Of a stretch of DNA of 64,000 bases, positions 1-10,463 are shown piece after piece (position 1 is the stretch's first letter; each line of letters starts with the position of its first letter). The notes under the pieces are model-generated. The model had not been told where the DNA came from, made no database searches, and saw only the letters and a program-made list of their open reading frames with translations. The position numbers and the translations under genes were made by a program. The DNA is from Calocera cornea HHB12733 (lineage: Eukaryota; Basidiomycota; Dacrymycetes; Dacrymycetales; Dacrymycetaceae), in NCBI GenBank assembly GCA_001632435.1, contig KV423924.1, positions 62,001-126,000 of the forward strand, in the 5' to 3' direction.

Positions 1-1
1 A

Positions 2-532
2 AGACCGCCGAGAGACAGTGCTGCTGCGAAGGTGTTGCCAAAGTGGGATGAACGCGTGGAGTTGGCCGCAGGCCCCGCAGGGAAATCAGCCGAGCCTCCG
101 CCGCCCCTGCAATTCAACAAGGTGCGTACCTCGGTCCCCGGCTCAGCTGACGCCAGGCAAGCGACAGCCGCCGACCGATCGGCGCGCGATAGCGGCATGC
201 GAGGGGTGTCTGCCGACGTGCCGCCCTCGCAACCAACAGTTTTTGAGGCGCCGGCTGCGAGGGTCCCTGCTTCCTGGATTCCGGTACCCCCTGAACTGGA
301 GAAGAGAAGGCGCGCGGACTTAAATAACGGGTTCGTCCGTCGCGCAAGGACGAAGAGGCAGGAAGACGCAGGGTGGAGTGAATTAATGCGCGGCGGCAGG
401 GCGTTTATATCCCGGGAACCGAACAAGCACCTCCTGACCCGCAGCGCACACTGGCCATCCATCACAACTTGGCAACAACTGCGAGATGTGCTGTCACAAG
501 ACGTGCAAGGTCGGGCTGGAATGGGCCGCTAG
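2..532 (+). CDS. Possible 3' end of a truncated gene (hypothetical)
   Basis: An open frame enters from the window edge and stops with TAG at 530-532. The C-terminal half is basic, contains plausible helical stretches and ends near a Trp/Gln-rich segment. Codon use is only weakly biased, so this may be chance opening in GC-rich DNA. A possible donor (GTGCGT at 122) followed by a GCTGAC-like branch and an AG suggests that part of it could be spliced. No family is recognised. It would be the 3' end of a plus-strand gene upstream of the CCCH gene. Confidence 0.22.
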   Translation, partial: RPPRDSAAAKVLPKWDERVELAAGPAGKSAEPPPPLQFNKVRTSVPGSADARQATAADRSARDSGMRGVSADVPPSQPTVFEAPAARVPASWIPVPPELEKRRRADLNNGFVRRARTKRQEDAGWSELMRGGRAFISREPNKHLLTRSAHWPSITTWQQLRDVLSQDVQGRAGMGR

Positions 533-1663
533 CGTCCTGCCCGGCAGATTATGGCACAATCGGCGCAGAACCGCCTTCAGGGCATTCAGATCGGGCCCGG
601 AATTAGTTGTTTCCGTTGGCCGCTTTCAAGGCCAAGGCAAATAAGCTTGCGGGAACCCTGGGGACACGGGTGCGGAGGTAAATCGAAGCACGCGCCGGGC
701 ACGTTTCGTTTGAATGCATTCGAGCTGGACGGTGCGATATGACAAGTGCGGAAGTGGGGCGGACGAGCGGAAGGAGATGGACGATGAATTGGGCATGCGA
801 CGGAGGGAGATGCGCAATGTATGGGGGGCCGGGAAAGGAGGATTGGGCATGGGACTGGCACGTAAAGATGGGCGTCTACGCTTGCGTTGGCTCGGGATCG
901 CCAGTGTAGAATTGTATTGTAGAATGTAGGATCCGCAGCTTTCGATCAAGGAAGTGGGAACGGTGTGCTGGGCCGAGGATCTGGTAAGGGTGAGAATGAG
1001 GGAAACGCTGATGGGTTGTTGTGGGCTCGCCGGGGCGGTGTGAGGGACAGACAAGGCCGAGGTGTGCGCTTCTCTGTGGTGGGTGGTGAGCTTGTTGGCT
1101 GTGCAGGGGACCCCGCCTCGCGAGGGAGGGAGGGTTGCGCTGGTTGCCCTCCCCCTGGCGCCCCCTACATAAACACTCGCCCTGCCTCATACCATCACAC
1201 GCTATACATCCTCGCAGATTCACATCCTTCCCTTCTCCCCCCCGTTTCCCTTTCTCCCCTTTCATCCCCTTCCTCCCCATTCACACCCTTCCTCCGCTCT
1301 TGTCCTCCCTTTCTGCCGCCCGCCGACAACATATCCTTATTCCCCATTCTTGCCGCCCGCACCCGCACGCCAGACACGTGTCCGGCCGCCCGCGTCTGTT
1401 GCTGTCAACCGCTATCAGAAGCCTGCGGGACGTGCGAGTCTACTTTGCCTCTGCAGATCCCTGCGGGTTTAGGCCACTGGTGCGTCTGATCCCGCTTTAC
1501 GCCCAAATCCCCCCTTTATCCCACATCATCTCCCCTCCCCACGCCCTCGTATCTTGTCGCCTCCCTCCCCCACAACGAAGGCGCCGTGTACTAACATCCG
1601 GCCGCAGCCTGACGACCTTCCCAAATATTTTTGACGCACTTTAACGCTTCACGATCGCACGCG
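533..1663 (+). promoter_or_regulatory. Upstream region and 5' UTR of the CCCH gene
   Basis: About 1.1 kb without a convincing gene. A TATA-like TACATAAAC lies near 1166-1174. It is followed by a long C/T-rich tract (about 1205-1345), a common arrangement just upstream of transcription starts in basidiomycetes. Both assignments are inferred from composition and position only. Confidence 0.35.
1480..1607 (+). other. Putative 5'-UTR intron of the CCCH gene
   Basis: A CTAAC branch-type sequence at 1591-1595 lies 12 nt before a CCGCAG acceptor ending at 1607, and a GTGCGT donor is present at 1480. This gives a candidate 128-nt intron ending 56 nt before the ATG. The acceptor side looks good. The donor choice is uncertain. 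Confidence 0.35.
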
Positions 1664-4081
1664 ATGCTCATCCGCGACCCTTCTCCACCTTCGCGCGCCT
1701 TGGGCGAGGACATCGTGCGCTTCAAGCGGGGTGCGCCCGTCTCGCTCGGACCGATTGCTCCCCCGAACCCGAACATGAAGTCCTCCCTGACGCCCGGGAG
1801 TCTCGAGTTTGTCCCATCCACCAACCTCCTCTTTCACCTCCAGACCACCGAGCGCTTCCATATTCCCGAAGGCAAGATCCCGGGCTTCGCTGAACCCGCA
1901 AAGTCCCTTCCCTTCTCCCGCCGCCCCCTCAACAACGATGCTCTCGACAGCGTCACCGACAGTCTTGCAAGCCTTTCGATCCAGACGATGACATCCAACA
2001 ATAACGCATACAACCCCTCCCTCGCCACCCCTCAGCTGACTCACTCTGCTACGACCAGTTCCCCACGCACGTCTGACTCAGATGCCGAGTCGCCCTCAAA
2101 ATACGCCCCTGCTTCGAACCCCATCGCGCGCGGTCTGACCGCGGCTGACCTCAGCGCGGATCTGCTGTACTCGCCTGATGACATTAGATATCAAGACAAG
2201 CCTGGTCCGGGCGCAGACTCCCCCAGCGACGACTTCGACATGCCCGTCATGCGCGGCGGCGAGACTGCATTCCCTCTTCCCTACCCTGCCGGTGCAAGCT
2301 GGGCGCAGGCTCAGATGTCCTACTCCGCCGCGAACGGCCCTCGTTATCCCGCTCCTGCGCCAATGGGCGGTGTCGCACCTGGATACGCCAACCTCATCAC
2401 GCCCGACATGGCCGCCGCGTACCACTCTGCTCCTCCCGTCTATCCCGTCCCTTACGCTACCTACGCTGCTCCTCCTCCTCCCGCCTACACCGCCCCCGCT
2501 CCTGCCCCGGCTACTCTCTCGCACGCCGGCACCGCCTGGGTGCGCGAGGCCATGCAGTACTTCCAGATGATGGGCCGCGACACCCGCGACACGCAGGAGG
2601 GCATTCTCGCCGCCGAACGCTTCCTCATCACCATCCACCAAAACAACACCCAGTTCGTCACCTACAGCGCGAGCAACGGGCCCGCTTGGGGCCCCCAGCA
2701 GATCATCTCCCCGCAGCATGGCGCCTATATGGCACGCGCCGCTCTCCCTCAGCTTATCATGTACGGCCCGGCCGACGTCCTGGCCCGCGGCATTCACCGC
2801 CTGCCGATGCCGCAGATGGTGCGTGATTTGGACTTTGGTGTTGCGCCCAACAACAGGAAGAAGGATCTCTACAAGACCGAGCTGTGCAGGAACTGGGAGG
2901 AGCGTGGCGAGTGCCGGTACCAGGAGAAGTGCCAGTTCGCGCATGGACAGCACGAGCTGCGCCATATCCCGAGGCATCCCAAGTACAAGACTGAGTTCTG
3001 CAGGGTAAGCCGATCGATGTCTCACATTGTTGAGCTTGGGCTGACACGTGACTTGTCTCAGACGTGGTACACCGATGGCAGCTGCCCTTATGCTGGCCGT
3101 TGCTGCTTCATCCACCCGGCCGATGCCAGCACGGTAGGCATGTCCGGCCGCATGCTCTCTGGCACCGGCTCCGACCCTTCCTTCCCTCGCGTTCCCTCCT
3201 CTGCCAATCGCGGCCAGAGCTTGCTCGAGCGCATCAAGAACCCCAACCCCGACGCTCAGTCCGAGGCGTACGCTCGCAGTCAGGCTACGACCAGCCCCCT
3301 CAACACGCGTGATAACGGCTCGCCTGGGGTGACGTCGAATGCATCAGCTGCAAGTGGCTACGGCAACATCGCCCTGCCCCGTGTCGCTTCTGCGGGTAAC
3401 CTTGCAAGCACCGTCGAGAGGGACATCCTTGGCGGGCATCGCATGTCGGACCACTCTCCCGGCTCAGAGAGCTTCGGCTCTCTTGCGCGTGGCGAGGATC
3501 CGACGAGGACGACCATGACCGCGCCGACGACTCCGACTGCCAGCGAGTCCAGCATCAACTCTGACGGTGCTGGGTCTGGTGTTCCCTCTTTCTTCAATCG
3601 TCCCATAGCACCCTCTACCTCCCCTACATTCCACAACACTGCTTCCGGCCTCAACCTCAGGCTTAACACCTCCCTCAGCAACCCCATGGGTGGCCCCCAG
3701 ACCGCCCCCGTTGCCCGTGCTAGCATGTCGACCGCATCGATGTTCGGCCCGGTGAGCCCGATCCAGCAGAGGAGCAACGGGCTCATCGCGTCGACGCCGT
3801 CTCCCCGCGCCTCCGCCTTCGCTGCGTCAGCCAACCCGGGTCGCGGTCCCGCATACGCGACCCTGAGCGACCTGCGCAGCCCGCCTGCCTCTCGGCCCGT
3901 CGTGCACAGCAGGACCACTAGCCACAACGATTCGCAGACGTCGACCCCCGCACCGAGCGTTACCAACGGTGCTCTGGCGTTGAGCATCCCTCGCGCTGCC
4001 GAGCCGATGCCGCCTGCGCCGCTGAGCGCGAGCGCCAGCGGCTGGGTGCAGCCCTTGGGCGCGGGTGACAAGCGCTGGTAG
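1664..4081 (+). CDS. Tandem CCCH zinc-finger protein (TIS11/ZFP36-like RNA-binding protein)
   Basis: Exons 1664-3004 and 3062-4081 encode 786 aa. The start is the first in-frame ATG. Two C-x8-C-x5-C-x3-H fingers lie at about residues 408-470, each preceded by a YKTE(L/F)C lead-in, the hallmark of the TIS11/tristetraprolin family that binds AU-rich 3' UTRs and promotes mRNA decay. The 57-nt intron interrupts finger 2 just after its first Cys-Arg, and the correct C-x8-C spacing appears only after splicing. The rest is Ser/Pro/Ala-rich low complexity, typical of fungal CCCH regulators. A Pro/Ala/Tyr-rich segment precedes the fingers. Targets cannot be inferred from sequence. Confidence 0.9.
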   Translation: MLIRDPSPPSRALGEDIVRFKRGAPVSLGPIAPPNPNMKSSLTPGSLEFVPSTNLLFHLQTTERFHIPEGKIPGFAEPAKSLPFSRRPLNNDALDSVTDSLASLSIQTMTSNNNAYNPSLATPQLTHSATTSSPRTSDSDAESPSKYAPASNPIARGLTAADLSADLLYSPDDIRYQDKPGPGADSPSDDFDMPVMRGGETAFPLPYPAGASWAQAQMSYSAANGPRYPAPAPMGGVAPGYANLITPDMAAAYHSAPPVYPVPYATYAAPPPPAYTAPAPAPATLSHAGTAWVREAMQYFQMMGRDTRDTQEGILAAERFLITIHQNNTQFVTYSASNGPAWGPQQIISPQHGAYMARAALPQLIMYGPADVLARGIHRLPMPQMVRDLDFGVAPNNRKKDLYKTELCRNWEERGECRYQEKCQFAHGQHELRHIPRHPKYKTEFCRVSRSMSHIVELGLTRDLSQTWYTDGSCPYAGRCCFIHPADASTVGMSGRMLSGTGSDPSFPRVPSSANRGQSLLERIKNPNPDAQSEAYARSQATTSPLNTRDNGSPGVTSNASAASGYGNIALPRVASAGNLASTVERDILGGHRMSDHSPGSESFGSLARGEDPTRTTMTAPTTPTASESSINSDGAGSGVPSFFNRPIAPSTSPTFHNTASGLNLRLNTSLSNPMGGPQTAPVARASMSTASMFGPVSPIQQRSNGLIASTPSPRASAFAASANPGRGPAYATLSDLRSPPASRPVVHSRTTSHNDSQTSTPAPSVTNGALALSIPRAAEPMPPAPLSASASGWVQPLGAGDKRW

Positions 4082-5105
4082 CTGGGCTACTTATGCTTAA
4101 CCTATGCGGGGATGGACTACTTGCTGCGTATTATGGAGCGTCGACTCCTTCATTGGACCTCGACATATCACGACTGAAATTGGGGAGGTTGGTATTTGCT
4201 GCTGCGTATGGAGTATCGTGCCGTGTGGAAGACTAGATTCTACCGGCACATGGACGGATGGCAAACGCTATCATATCATCATCATCATCACCATCAACAT
4301 CAATGATCCTCAGTCATCTCATGGAGACTATCAGGAGGGGAGGTCATTTGCCGAAGAATTCGATCTGCTTGCTGCTTTGCTTGGTGTCGTATCAAAAGAC
4401 GCTGTTGTATGCGGAGGGGTGTACGTCTGATGGGGGTTGCGGTTCGTACTGTCACACATCGTCTCATTTCCCTGGACTTTCGTCTCGTCATCTCCCGCAT
4501 CAACATCATCAAAATAACGTTTCGACTTTGTTCTTTCCGCTTCTTTGTCACAATCTTCCTGTTCTCTCTGCTTGTCTCCATATCCATCGCGCGTTCGCAC
4601 GATCTCATGCCCCTGTATACATCATCACCACCACCCTCACCTCATCGATTACCACTACTTGTCAGTAGTACAACGATCAGTAGATTACATGACGTCTCCG
4701 TTCGTCGGGGACTGTCGTACCCAAATGAAGAATACAGAACTTGTTGTTATCGCTGCAAATTGGCTTCCGCACGAGGTAGCCTTGATGACCTCACCCAGCC
4801 TCAAGGGTCGGACGGCCGACGAGATTCCGTCACCTCGCTCTCTAGTATCCGTGTCGTGTTTCATCTTAGGCACGCCCACGGGCAAACATAAGAAAACACT
4901 GGAGCAAGAACACACCTGTCATTCGGTGTGAGTCACAAAATTGCATCTGCATGACTCAACGCGCTCAGACGCGCTGCCCTCTGTTGGCGTTTCAGGGAAG
5001 CTTTGCTCTCGTACCCGTTTTGCACTCCGACTGTTGCACCACACCTCGAGACTGCTAGCCATCCAGTGCTTCTTGATAAAGTCGGCCCAGCTTCTGAAAG
5101 CGCAC
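4082..5105. other. Intergenic: CCCH 3' UTR and promoter of the first paralogue
   Basis: No supported gene. The region contains a short CATCAT microsatellite near 4272-4300 and CT-rich sequence. Two TGACTCA-type sites sit near its 3' end and are listed separately. Confidence 0.5.
4929..4958 (+). promoter_or_regulatory. Paired TGAGTCA / TGACTCA motifs upstream of paralogue 1
   Basis: TGAGTCA at 4929-4935 and TGACTCA at 4952-4958 match the Gcn4/AP-1 bZIP core site. A comparable pair lies upstream of paralogue 2 (6476-6482 and 6502-6507), so the arrangement was probably duplicated with the genes. Binding by a bZIP factor is inference. Confidence 0.4.
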
Positions 5106-6203
5106 ATGTTGCTGGTGACGACCGTAACGTTATGCGGAGCCGCAAACCGCGAAAAGATCTCCTCATACCCACTCGTGTCGGATGCCGCAGCGCTGAAGCT
5201 TCAACACCTCCTCGTCCTCGACCTGAGCCGGCCTCCCACTCAACATCGGCAACGAAGGGGAGGCCTACATTCCTTCCAACAGGAAGAGGACAGCCGTTAC
5301 GCCGTATTCCTCGCACGTATCAAGGACGTCGTCCGGCTCGAGCGATCACCGATCGACGAAGCGCCACCAATCGACGCGCTGTGTATCCGCGATCTCAGTC
5401 GACCTGACTACGCGCCCGGAGAAGAGCTCTGCAGGGTCGTGGATGGCCTACTTCCTCGCCTCCTGGAGCTGCATTGCGGGTGGTACGAGTACTGCGATCT
5501 GCACAGCTTCGACATACTGAAGACCAAGTTTCCCTTGGAGCGATTGGTTATTTCTGGCGCTTGCGGGGATGATGTGAACCTCGATGCTGAGCTGTTGGCA
5601 TGCGTACCCACCCTCCACCTGGACGTTTCACATGCGCTCAGGTTCCCAACCTTTCCTATACCAGTGGCCCTGCGCCAGCTCATCATCAAGGAGAACGACG
5701 CAATGGACCTGATATGCCGCCTCCACGAAGACACACACATGCTGGAGAACCTTGAACGTCTGCAACTGACAAGCACAGTAGAGTGCGACCTGTACCAGTG
5801 CGACTTCGACGAGTTCCTTGCTGCGCTCAAGGAGACAAATACTCTTCGCGCTCTCGAGCTCGTCCTGGACCACAGTGACATCCGAGAAACGGGTGCGTTG
5901 GACCGACTGCCTTCCAACCTTCCTGGAAACATCGAGTGTTTCTCTTTACGAGGCTCCAGTATGGGCCTGACTGATTCTGCATTATGGATCACCGCGGTAC
6001 AAGACCGTGCGTGGCTACCCCGGCTGCGAGAGTTTGCATTCGACCTAGATGTTGTCCCGAAGCAAGACAACAACGGTACAGCAACACATAACGACGCTCT
6101 TGGAGGAAACGCGGAAGTACAAGAGCCGGGGGTGGACGTGACAAGGAAGATAAGGGAGGTGATGGCGGCGTTTCGGCCTCTAGTCAGAATATCAGAAGGA
6201 TGA
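5106..6203 (+). CDS. Hypothetical protein, member 1 of a local paralogue family (leucine-rich, F-box/LRR-like appearance)
   Basis: Single-exon ORF of 365 aa. ATG 5106 is chosen because it is the first in-frame ATG and aligns with the start region of the downstream paralogue. Shared blocks include DYPL(V/I)SD near the N-terminus, LRHLL-type leucine strands, PPIDAL/M, a (R/H)LLELHC segment, TKFPLERLVISG, and a C-terminal LECF-xFRG-xxMGL block. Spaced L-x-L strands suggest an irregular leucine-rich fold of the kind seen in fungal F-box-associated proteins, but no F-box was found. Function is unknown. The neighbour 450 bp downstream is its tandem copy, and a broken third copy lies near 12-13 kb. 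Confidence 0.75.
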   Translation: MLLVTTVTLCGAANREKISSYPLVSDAAALKLQHLLVLDLSRPPTQHRQRRGGLHSFQQEEDSRYAVFLARIKDVVRLERSPIDEAPPIDALCIRDLSRPDYAPGEELCRVVDGLLPRLLELHCGWYEYCDLHSFDILKTKFPLERLVISGACGDDVNLDAELLACVPTLHLDVSHALRFPTFPIPVALRQLIIKENDAMDLICRLHEDTHMLENLERLQLTSTVECDLYQCDFDEFLAALKETNTLRALELVLDHSDIRETGALDRLPSNLPGNIECFSLRGSSMGLTDSALWITAVQDRAWLPRLREFAFDLDVVPKQDNNGTATHNDALGGNAEVQEPGVDVTRKIREVMAAFRPLVRISEG

Positions 6204-6475
6204 GGCTGATTACTCAGGCCATACCGGGGTGGTTAATTTTGAGGCATTATTATTGGTGTAAATGATATAGCCCCCTGGTGAAAACGCCCGGTCAACCACC
6301 TTGGATCCAAAATTGACGACGATCAAAACGGGCGGAAGCACGGGAAGGATTCACTTTGCATCGCCACGTTCCCAATTTCTTCTATCATGCGCCATCACAG
6401 CACGCCTCTGCTCACTTGGCCACACTAAGTGAGAAATACTCCTCTGAAGTTGCAGTTAACAGCCGCTCGTTGATG

Positions 6476-6507
6476 TGAGTCACGTAGTAAACTCGCCCAC
6501 ATGACTC
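6476..6507 (+). promoter_or_regulatory. TGAGTCA plus TGACTC half-site upstream of paralogue 2
   Basis: TGAGTCA at 6476-6482 and TGACTC at 6502-6507 have nearly the same spacing and order as the pair upstream of paralogue 1. The second site has lost the final A of the bZIP core. Confidence 0.35.
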
Positions 6508-6661
6508 CCGCTAATGTGTTGAGAAGAAGTCGGCCTTTCACACCGGCTTCTTTATCACGGACATCCACCCCGACCGTTTGAGGCTTTGAGGCAACACTCG
6601 CCTCGCCTCACCTCGCTTTGTTGATCCCCATACCTGCGCTCTAGACATCAGATCTTCCGCG

Positions 6662-7777
6662 ATGAATCGAGTCTCAATACTGGTGACGAGCATCACGCCA
6701 CATTATCCCGGCGCCGACCGCCGGATGACGTCCGACTACCCGCTCATATCGGACGTTGCAACACTGAACCTTCGCCATCTCCTCATCCTCAAGTTAGGCA
6801 TGGCCGACAGCACCTATCCTGGTCCTCGCCGCGATCGTCGAGGACGCTCACTTTCCCTCGAGCAGCAAAGGTCCGCACGTTACGCCAATTTCGTCACATG
6901 CCTCAAGGAGATCGTCCGGCTCGAGCAGCGTCCGATTGATGATTCCCCGCCGATCGACGCAATGTTGTTCATCGGGCTGGGCGCTCATGATCCCCCTGGG
7001 AAGAGGGTATGTAGGGCAGTCGACGGGCTTCACCCCCGCCTCCTCGAGCTGCACTGTCCATCGGGGGACTATTGCCGCCCACAACGCTTCAGCATTCTGA
7101 GCACCAAGTTTCCCCTGGAACGCTTGGTCATCTCAGGCACAACTGGGAAGGACGTGAGCATTGACTCCAACATGCTGGCACGCATAGCCACTCTCCACCT
7201 GCGTGATTCACACAATCTCGACTTCTCCGATTGTCCCTCCCGGGTGGCCCTGCGAGAACTTATTCTTGGAGAGAGCGATGGTATGGACCTCATATGCCGC
7301 CTCGAGCAAGAGACGAATATGCTGGACAATCTTGACCGCCTGGAGTTGACAAGCGCAAGAGGCGACGACCTCCGCCATGCGAACGGATTCCGTCCCATTG
7401 ATTTTCTGTGGGCACTCGGTAGAATCAGCGGCCTCCGTATTCTGGATCTCTGTCTCGACCACGACTACATCTGGTATAACGACGAGTTGGCTCGCATGCC
7501 CTCTTACCTGCCCGACAGCCTCGAGTGCTTTGTCTTCCGAGGCCCGTGGATGGGACTTGCGGACTCTGCGCCGTGGATCACCAGCGTGCAGGACCGGGAA
7601 TGGATGCCCTTGCTGATGGAGTTCTCCTTCCGCCTGGATTATGGCCCGGAGCTAGGCAACCGTATTGAGGAACTTTCGTCAGAGGAGCGAGAATGCAGAG
7701 GCAATAGCGCGAGAGAGATACGAGCAGCCATGGCGGAGTTTCGGCCGGAAGTCAGGATACGCGAAGAAGAAGAATGA
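6662..7777 (+). CDS. Hypothetical protein, member 2 of the local paralogue family
   Basis: Single-exon ORF of 371 aa starting at ATG 6662. It aligns with the upstream copy over its whole length: DYPLISD, LRHLLIL, a PPIDAM block, HPRLLELHC, TKFPLERLVISG, a MDLICRL segment followed by ML-x-NL-x-RL, and the LECFVFRG-x-WMGLADSAPWIT block near the C-terminus. The C-terminal tail is acidic. The leucine-rich character is the same as in copy 1, and no catalytic motif is visible. This is a tandem duplication in the same orientation, and the upstream bZIP-like sites are also duplicated. Function is unknown. Confidence 0.75.
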   Translation: MNRVSILVTSITPHYPGADRRMTSDYPLISDVATLNLRHLLILKLGMADSTYPGPRRDRRGRSLSLEQQRSARYANFVTCLKEIVRLEQRPIDDSPPIDAMLFIGLGAHDPPGKRVCRAVDGLHPRLLELHCPSGDYCRPQRFSILSTKFPLERLVISGTTGKDVSIDSNMLARIATLHLRDSHNLDFSDCPSRVALRELILGESDGMDLICRLEQETNMLDNLDRLELTSARGDDLRHANGFRPIDFLWALGRISGLRILDLCLDHDYIWYNDELARMPSYLPDSLECFVFRGPWMGLADSAPWITSVQDREWMPLLMEFSFRLDYGPELGNRIEELSSEERECRGNSAREIRAAMAEFRPEVRIREEEE

Positions 7778-8184
7778 CCCAGAGGGGGTCACTGGGCCGG
7801 GGCATGTGATGTCGTCGCTCATGAAGTGCTGCAGTCCTCTTGAACGGCATGGATAGTTTCGTCATATCCCACTTCGAGTACGAAGAGTATAGCGCCTCTT
7901 CGGCGCGGATCCTCTAACAAATGCATCTCCGTTTTCAGTTGCCCCCCTCTCCTGTATGCCACCGTGTCACGTAGCAGTGTATCAATAGATTTGTCATTCT
8001 GTTCTTGAGATGAGGAGTGTACAGATCTCTACGCATTATTGAGAGTGTAACGAGGCAAAGTCCAATGACTAACAATACAAGCGAGCAAACAACGAACGAC
8101 ACGCCAGAGTCCATTCCCACAGTCCCATTTTCTCCCACCGTCGCCCGGCCCCTCTCCTGAAAGCGGGGGTCCCACATTCAGCCT
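7778..8184. other. Intergenic, convergent 3' ends
   Basis: 407 bp between the stop of paralogue 2 (plus) and the stop of the NRAMP gene (minus). No gene or repeat seen. Confidence 0.5.
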
Positions 8185-10463
8185 TCAGCCCGAATTCCCC
8201 ATAGCAAGCTCCACGATGACATAGGCGTTCGCGGCGCATATGACGAGGAAGAGCAGCCACCCGAGGACGTTGCCCGTCCAGTGGTTCCCGTAGTTTGTCA
8301 CCTTGACGGCGGAGCGCTGGGACTCGGTTTCGCCTGCTGCTGCTGCTGCTGCTGCTGTGGTGGTTGTGGTTGTGGTTGTGGAGGCTGGGCAAGCGCGGGA
8401 AACGGGGCTGGGGCTGGGGCTGGGCGGGGGCGGGCTGAAGGGGACTTTTGGGGCTGGGTGGAGCGGCTCCGGCTCGTCGGACACGACCTCCATCCGTCCC
8501 TTCCTGCCCGATGTGATCCACAGCAGGGGGAATATGACGCCTGGCAAGCATATGCTGAGTGCGACCTGGCTGGCGACCAGGAGTGTGTCTATGCCCGCGC
8601 GGCCCGCGGTGAGGGCGACGATCGTGCTCGGGACGAGGCCGATGCAGCGGGTGAGGAGGCGGCGGACGAAGGGCGAGACGCGCCATTCTAGGAAGCCCTC
8701 CGAGACGATCTGGCCGGCCATCGTTGCGGTTACGCTGGCGGACTGGCCGGAGCAGAGCAGCGCAAAGGCGAAGAGGAAGGCGGCGGGCGGGCCGAGCTTG
8801 GCCGAGAGGAGCGCGTGCGCGGAGAAGATGTCTGCCGAGGCCGTGGGGCCCGTTTGGTAGTAGTAGGCTGTGCCGCCGAGGATGAGGATGCTACGACGGG
8901 GGGGGGTGAAGTCAGCGCTAGGTTCTCACATGATGACTCTCACGGCATCCCGATGTGTACTCCCGCTTCTGCAAATGCAGAGGGAGGATCGAAGCAGTCG
9001 CCACATGCGAGGAGAGGAACACGAAGGAGAGCAAGGGGACTCACGCAGAGTTGATAACCAGCGCCAGCAGGAGCAAGCTGCACACGATATCCGCCACCGC
9101 ATGCCCCATGTGTGCGCTCACGAAGCGCGAGCCGTTGTTCCCGGTCTGCCGGGGCGGGGGGGGCTGCGAGTCCCAGAGGAGGAGACTTTTGAGCCGCGCA
9201 GGCAGAGAGGGCAGGGGGAGGGGGAGGGAGCGCTTGGGGCTCGGTTCTTCCGGTTCCCCTAGGGTGGTGGGGTCGGTGCTGGAGAGCGATAGCCCAGGCA
9301 CGCCCTGGGCCGGAAGGGCCGGGCCCATCGCACGGTCGTACCCCGGGCTCCTGGCCTGCGTGGCCAGTGCCGAGCCCAGGAAGATGGCGTGCGGCATGAC
9401 TGTCGCGCCGAGGATGCCGATGGAGATGTAGAGCCCGTTTGGCTGGAAGATGGCGCCGTTCGGGAGGTACCCCTTGAAGGCCTCGCCCCACTCTGGGCCG
9501 ACGCGGACGAGGAGGACGACGAAGCAGCCGAGGACGGCCAGGCACAGGAGGACGATGCCCGCTTCGAACAGCCGCCCCGCGCGGGAGATGGAACCCGCCG
9601 GGCCTGGGCGCCAGAGGGCGAGGATGATGAGCACGTCTGTGGAGGTGATGAGGACGCCTGCGTAGAGCGGGAGGGTCGGGAAGATGAGGTTGAGCGCTAT
9701 GGCTGAGCCGAGCAGCTCGGCCAGGTCGGTGAAGACGATCGCGCTCTCTGCGAGGGCGTAGAGCGGGTAGAGCACGCACCAGCGGGTGAGGGCGCGCGGG
9801 TAGAGCAGCTTGCGGCAGTGCTGGGCGAGGTCGAGCCCGGTTACTACGCCCATGCGGCAGGCGAGGACCTGCAGCAGGACGGCGCCCAGGCCGGAGAGGA
9901 GGACGACGAAGAGGAGGGAGTAGCCGTATGTCGAGCCGGCCTGCAGGTCCACTGTCCAGTTTCCACTGCGCGTCAAAGCCCCGTCAGAATACGCACTTGG
10001 TTCTCGGACTGCACCGCTCTCCCTGGTGCGGGGGTAGGCACGCGGCCCAGCACCGGGAGGGCAGAGGGGGAGAGAGAGGGACGCACGGGTCGAAGTACGC
10101 CACGCTCGCGATGATCCCCGGCCCGATATGGTACGCGCAGTGCCGCCCGAGCGTCTGCAGCACCTTCCCCAGCGGGCCCGGCACGCGCGGCGGGCTGCTC
10201 TCGGGCAGTGTGTCCGGCAGGCTGGGGCCTCGGCCCCCTCCTCCTTGATCGTGCGCGGGTATGTCGGGTGCCTTGGGCGCCGCCGGGTCCCCAGCGCCGG
10301 AGGGGAGCGGGCTGAGCGTGTAGGGCGTGTCGTAGGAATGGTCGTGGTCGTGGTCGTAATCATGGTGCTGGTGCTGGCGCTCGTGCTTTGGGGGTGTGAG
10401 GGCTGCGCGCGCTGCTGCGAGGCCGGCGCGGCGCTCGCGGGGGGAGAGGTGGGCGAGATTCAT
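8185..10463 (-). CDS. SMF: NRAMP-family divalent metal transporter (Mn2+/H+ symporter, SMF-like)
   Basis: Exons (minus) 10463-10087, 9965-9045 and 8890-8185 encode 667 aa. The DPGN motif of TM1 (residues 125-128) is formed exactly across intron 1, and the TM6 metal-site motif MPH is at 316-318. A GQS...AGQ-xx-x-EGFL segment follows in the last exon. These residues bind metal in NRAMP transporters, which use the proton gradient to import Mn2+, Fe2+ and related ions. There are about eleven hydrophobic segments. The cytosolic N-terminus has a His/Asp-rich stretch (residues 27-45). A loop near the C-terminus carries poly-Thr and poly-Ala runs from a trinucleotide repeat. A Pro/Ser-rich loop of about 90 residues separates TM7 and TM8. 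The membrane (plasma, vacuole or endosome) cannot be told. Confidence 0.93.

Noticed and set aside
114..347. Possible Zn2Cys6 cluster (ACEGC) near the window start
   Set aside because: The remaining cysteine spacing does not match C-x2-C-x6-C, and the frame competes with a longer one.
2096..3115. 339-aa minus-strand ORF
   Set aside because: Antisense shadow of the CCCH gene in GC-rich DNA; composition is Arg/Gly/Val-rich with no domain.
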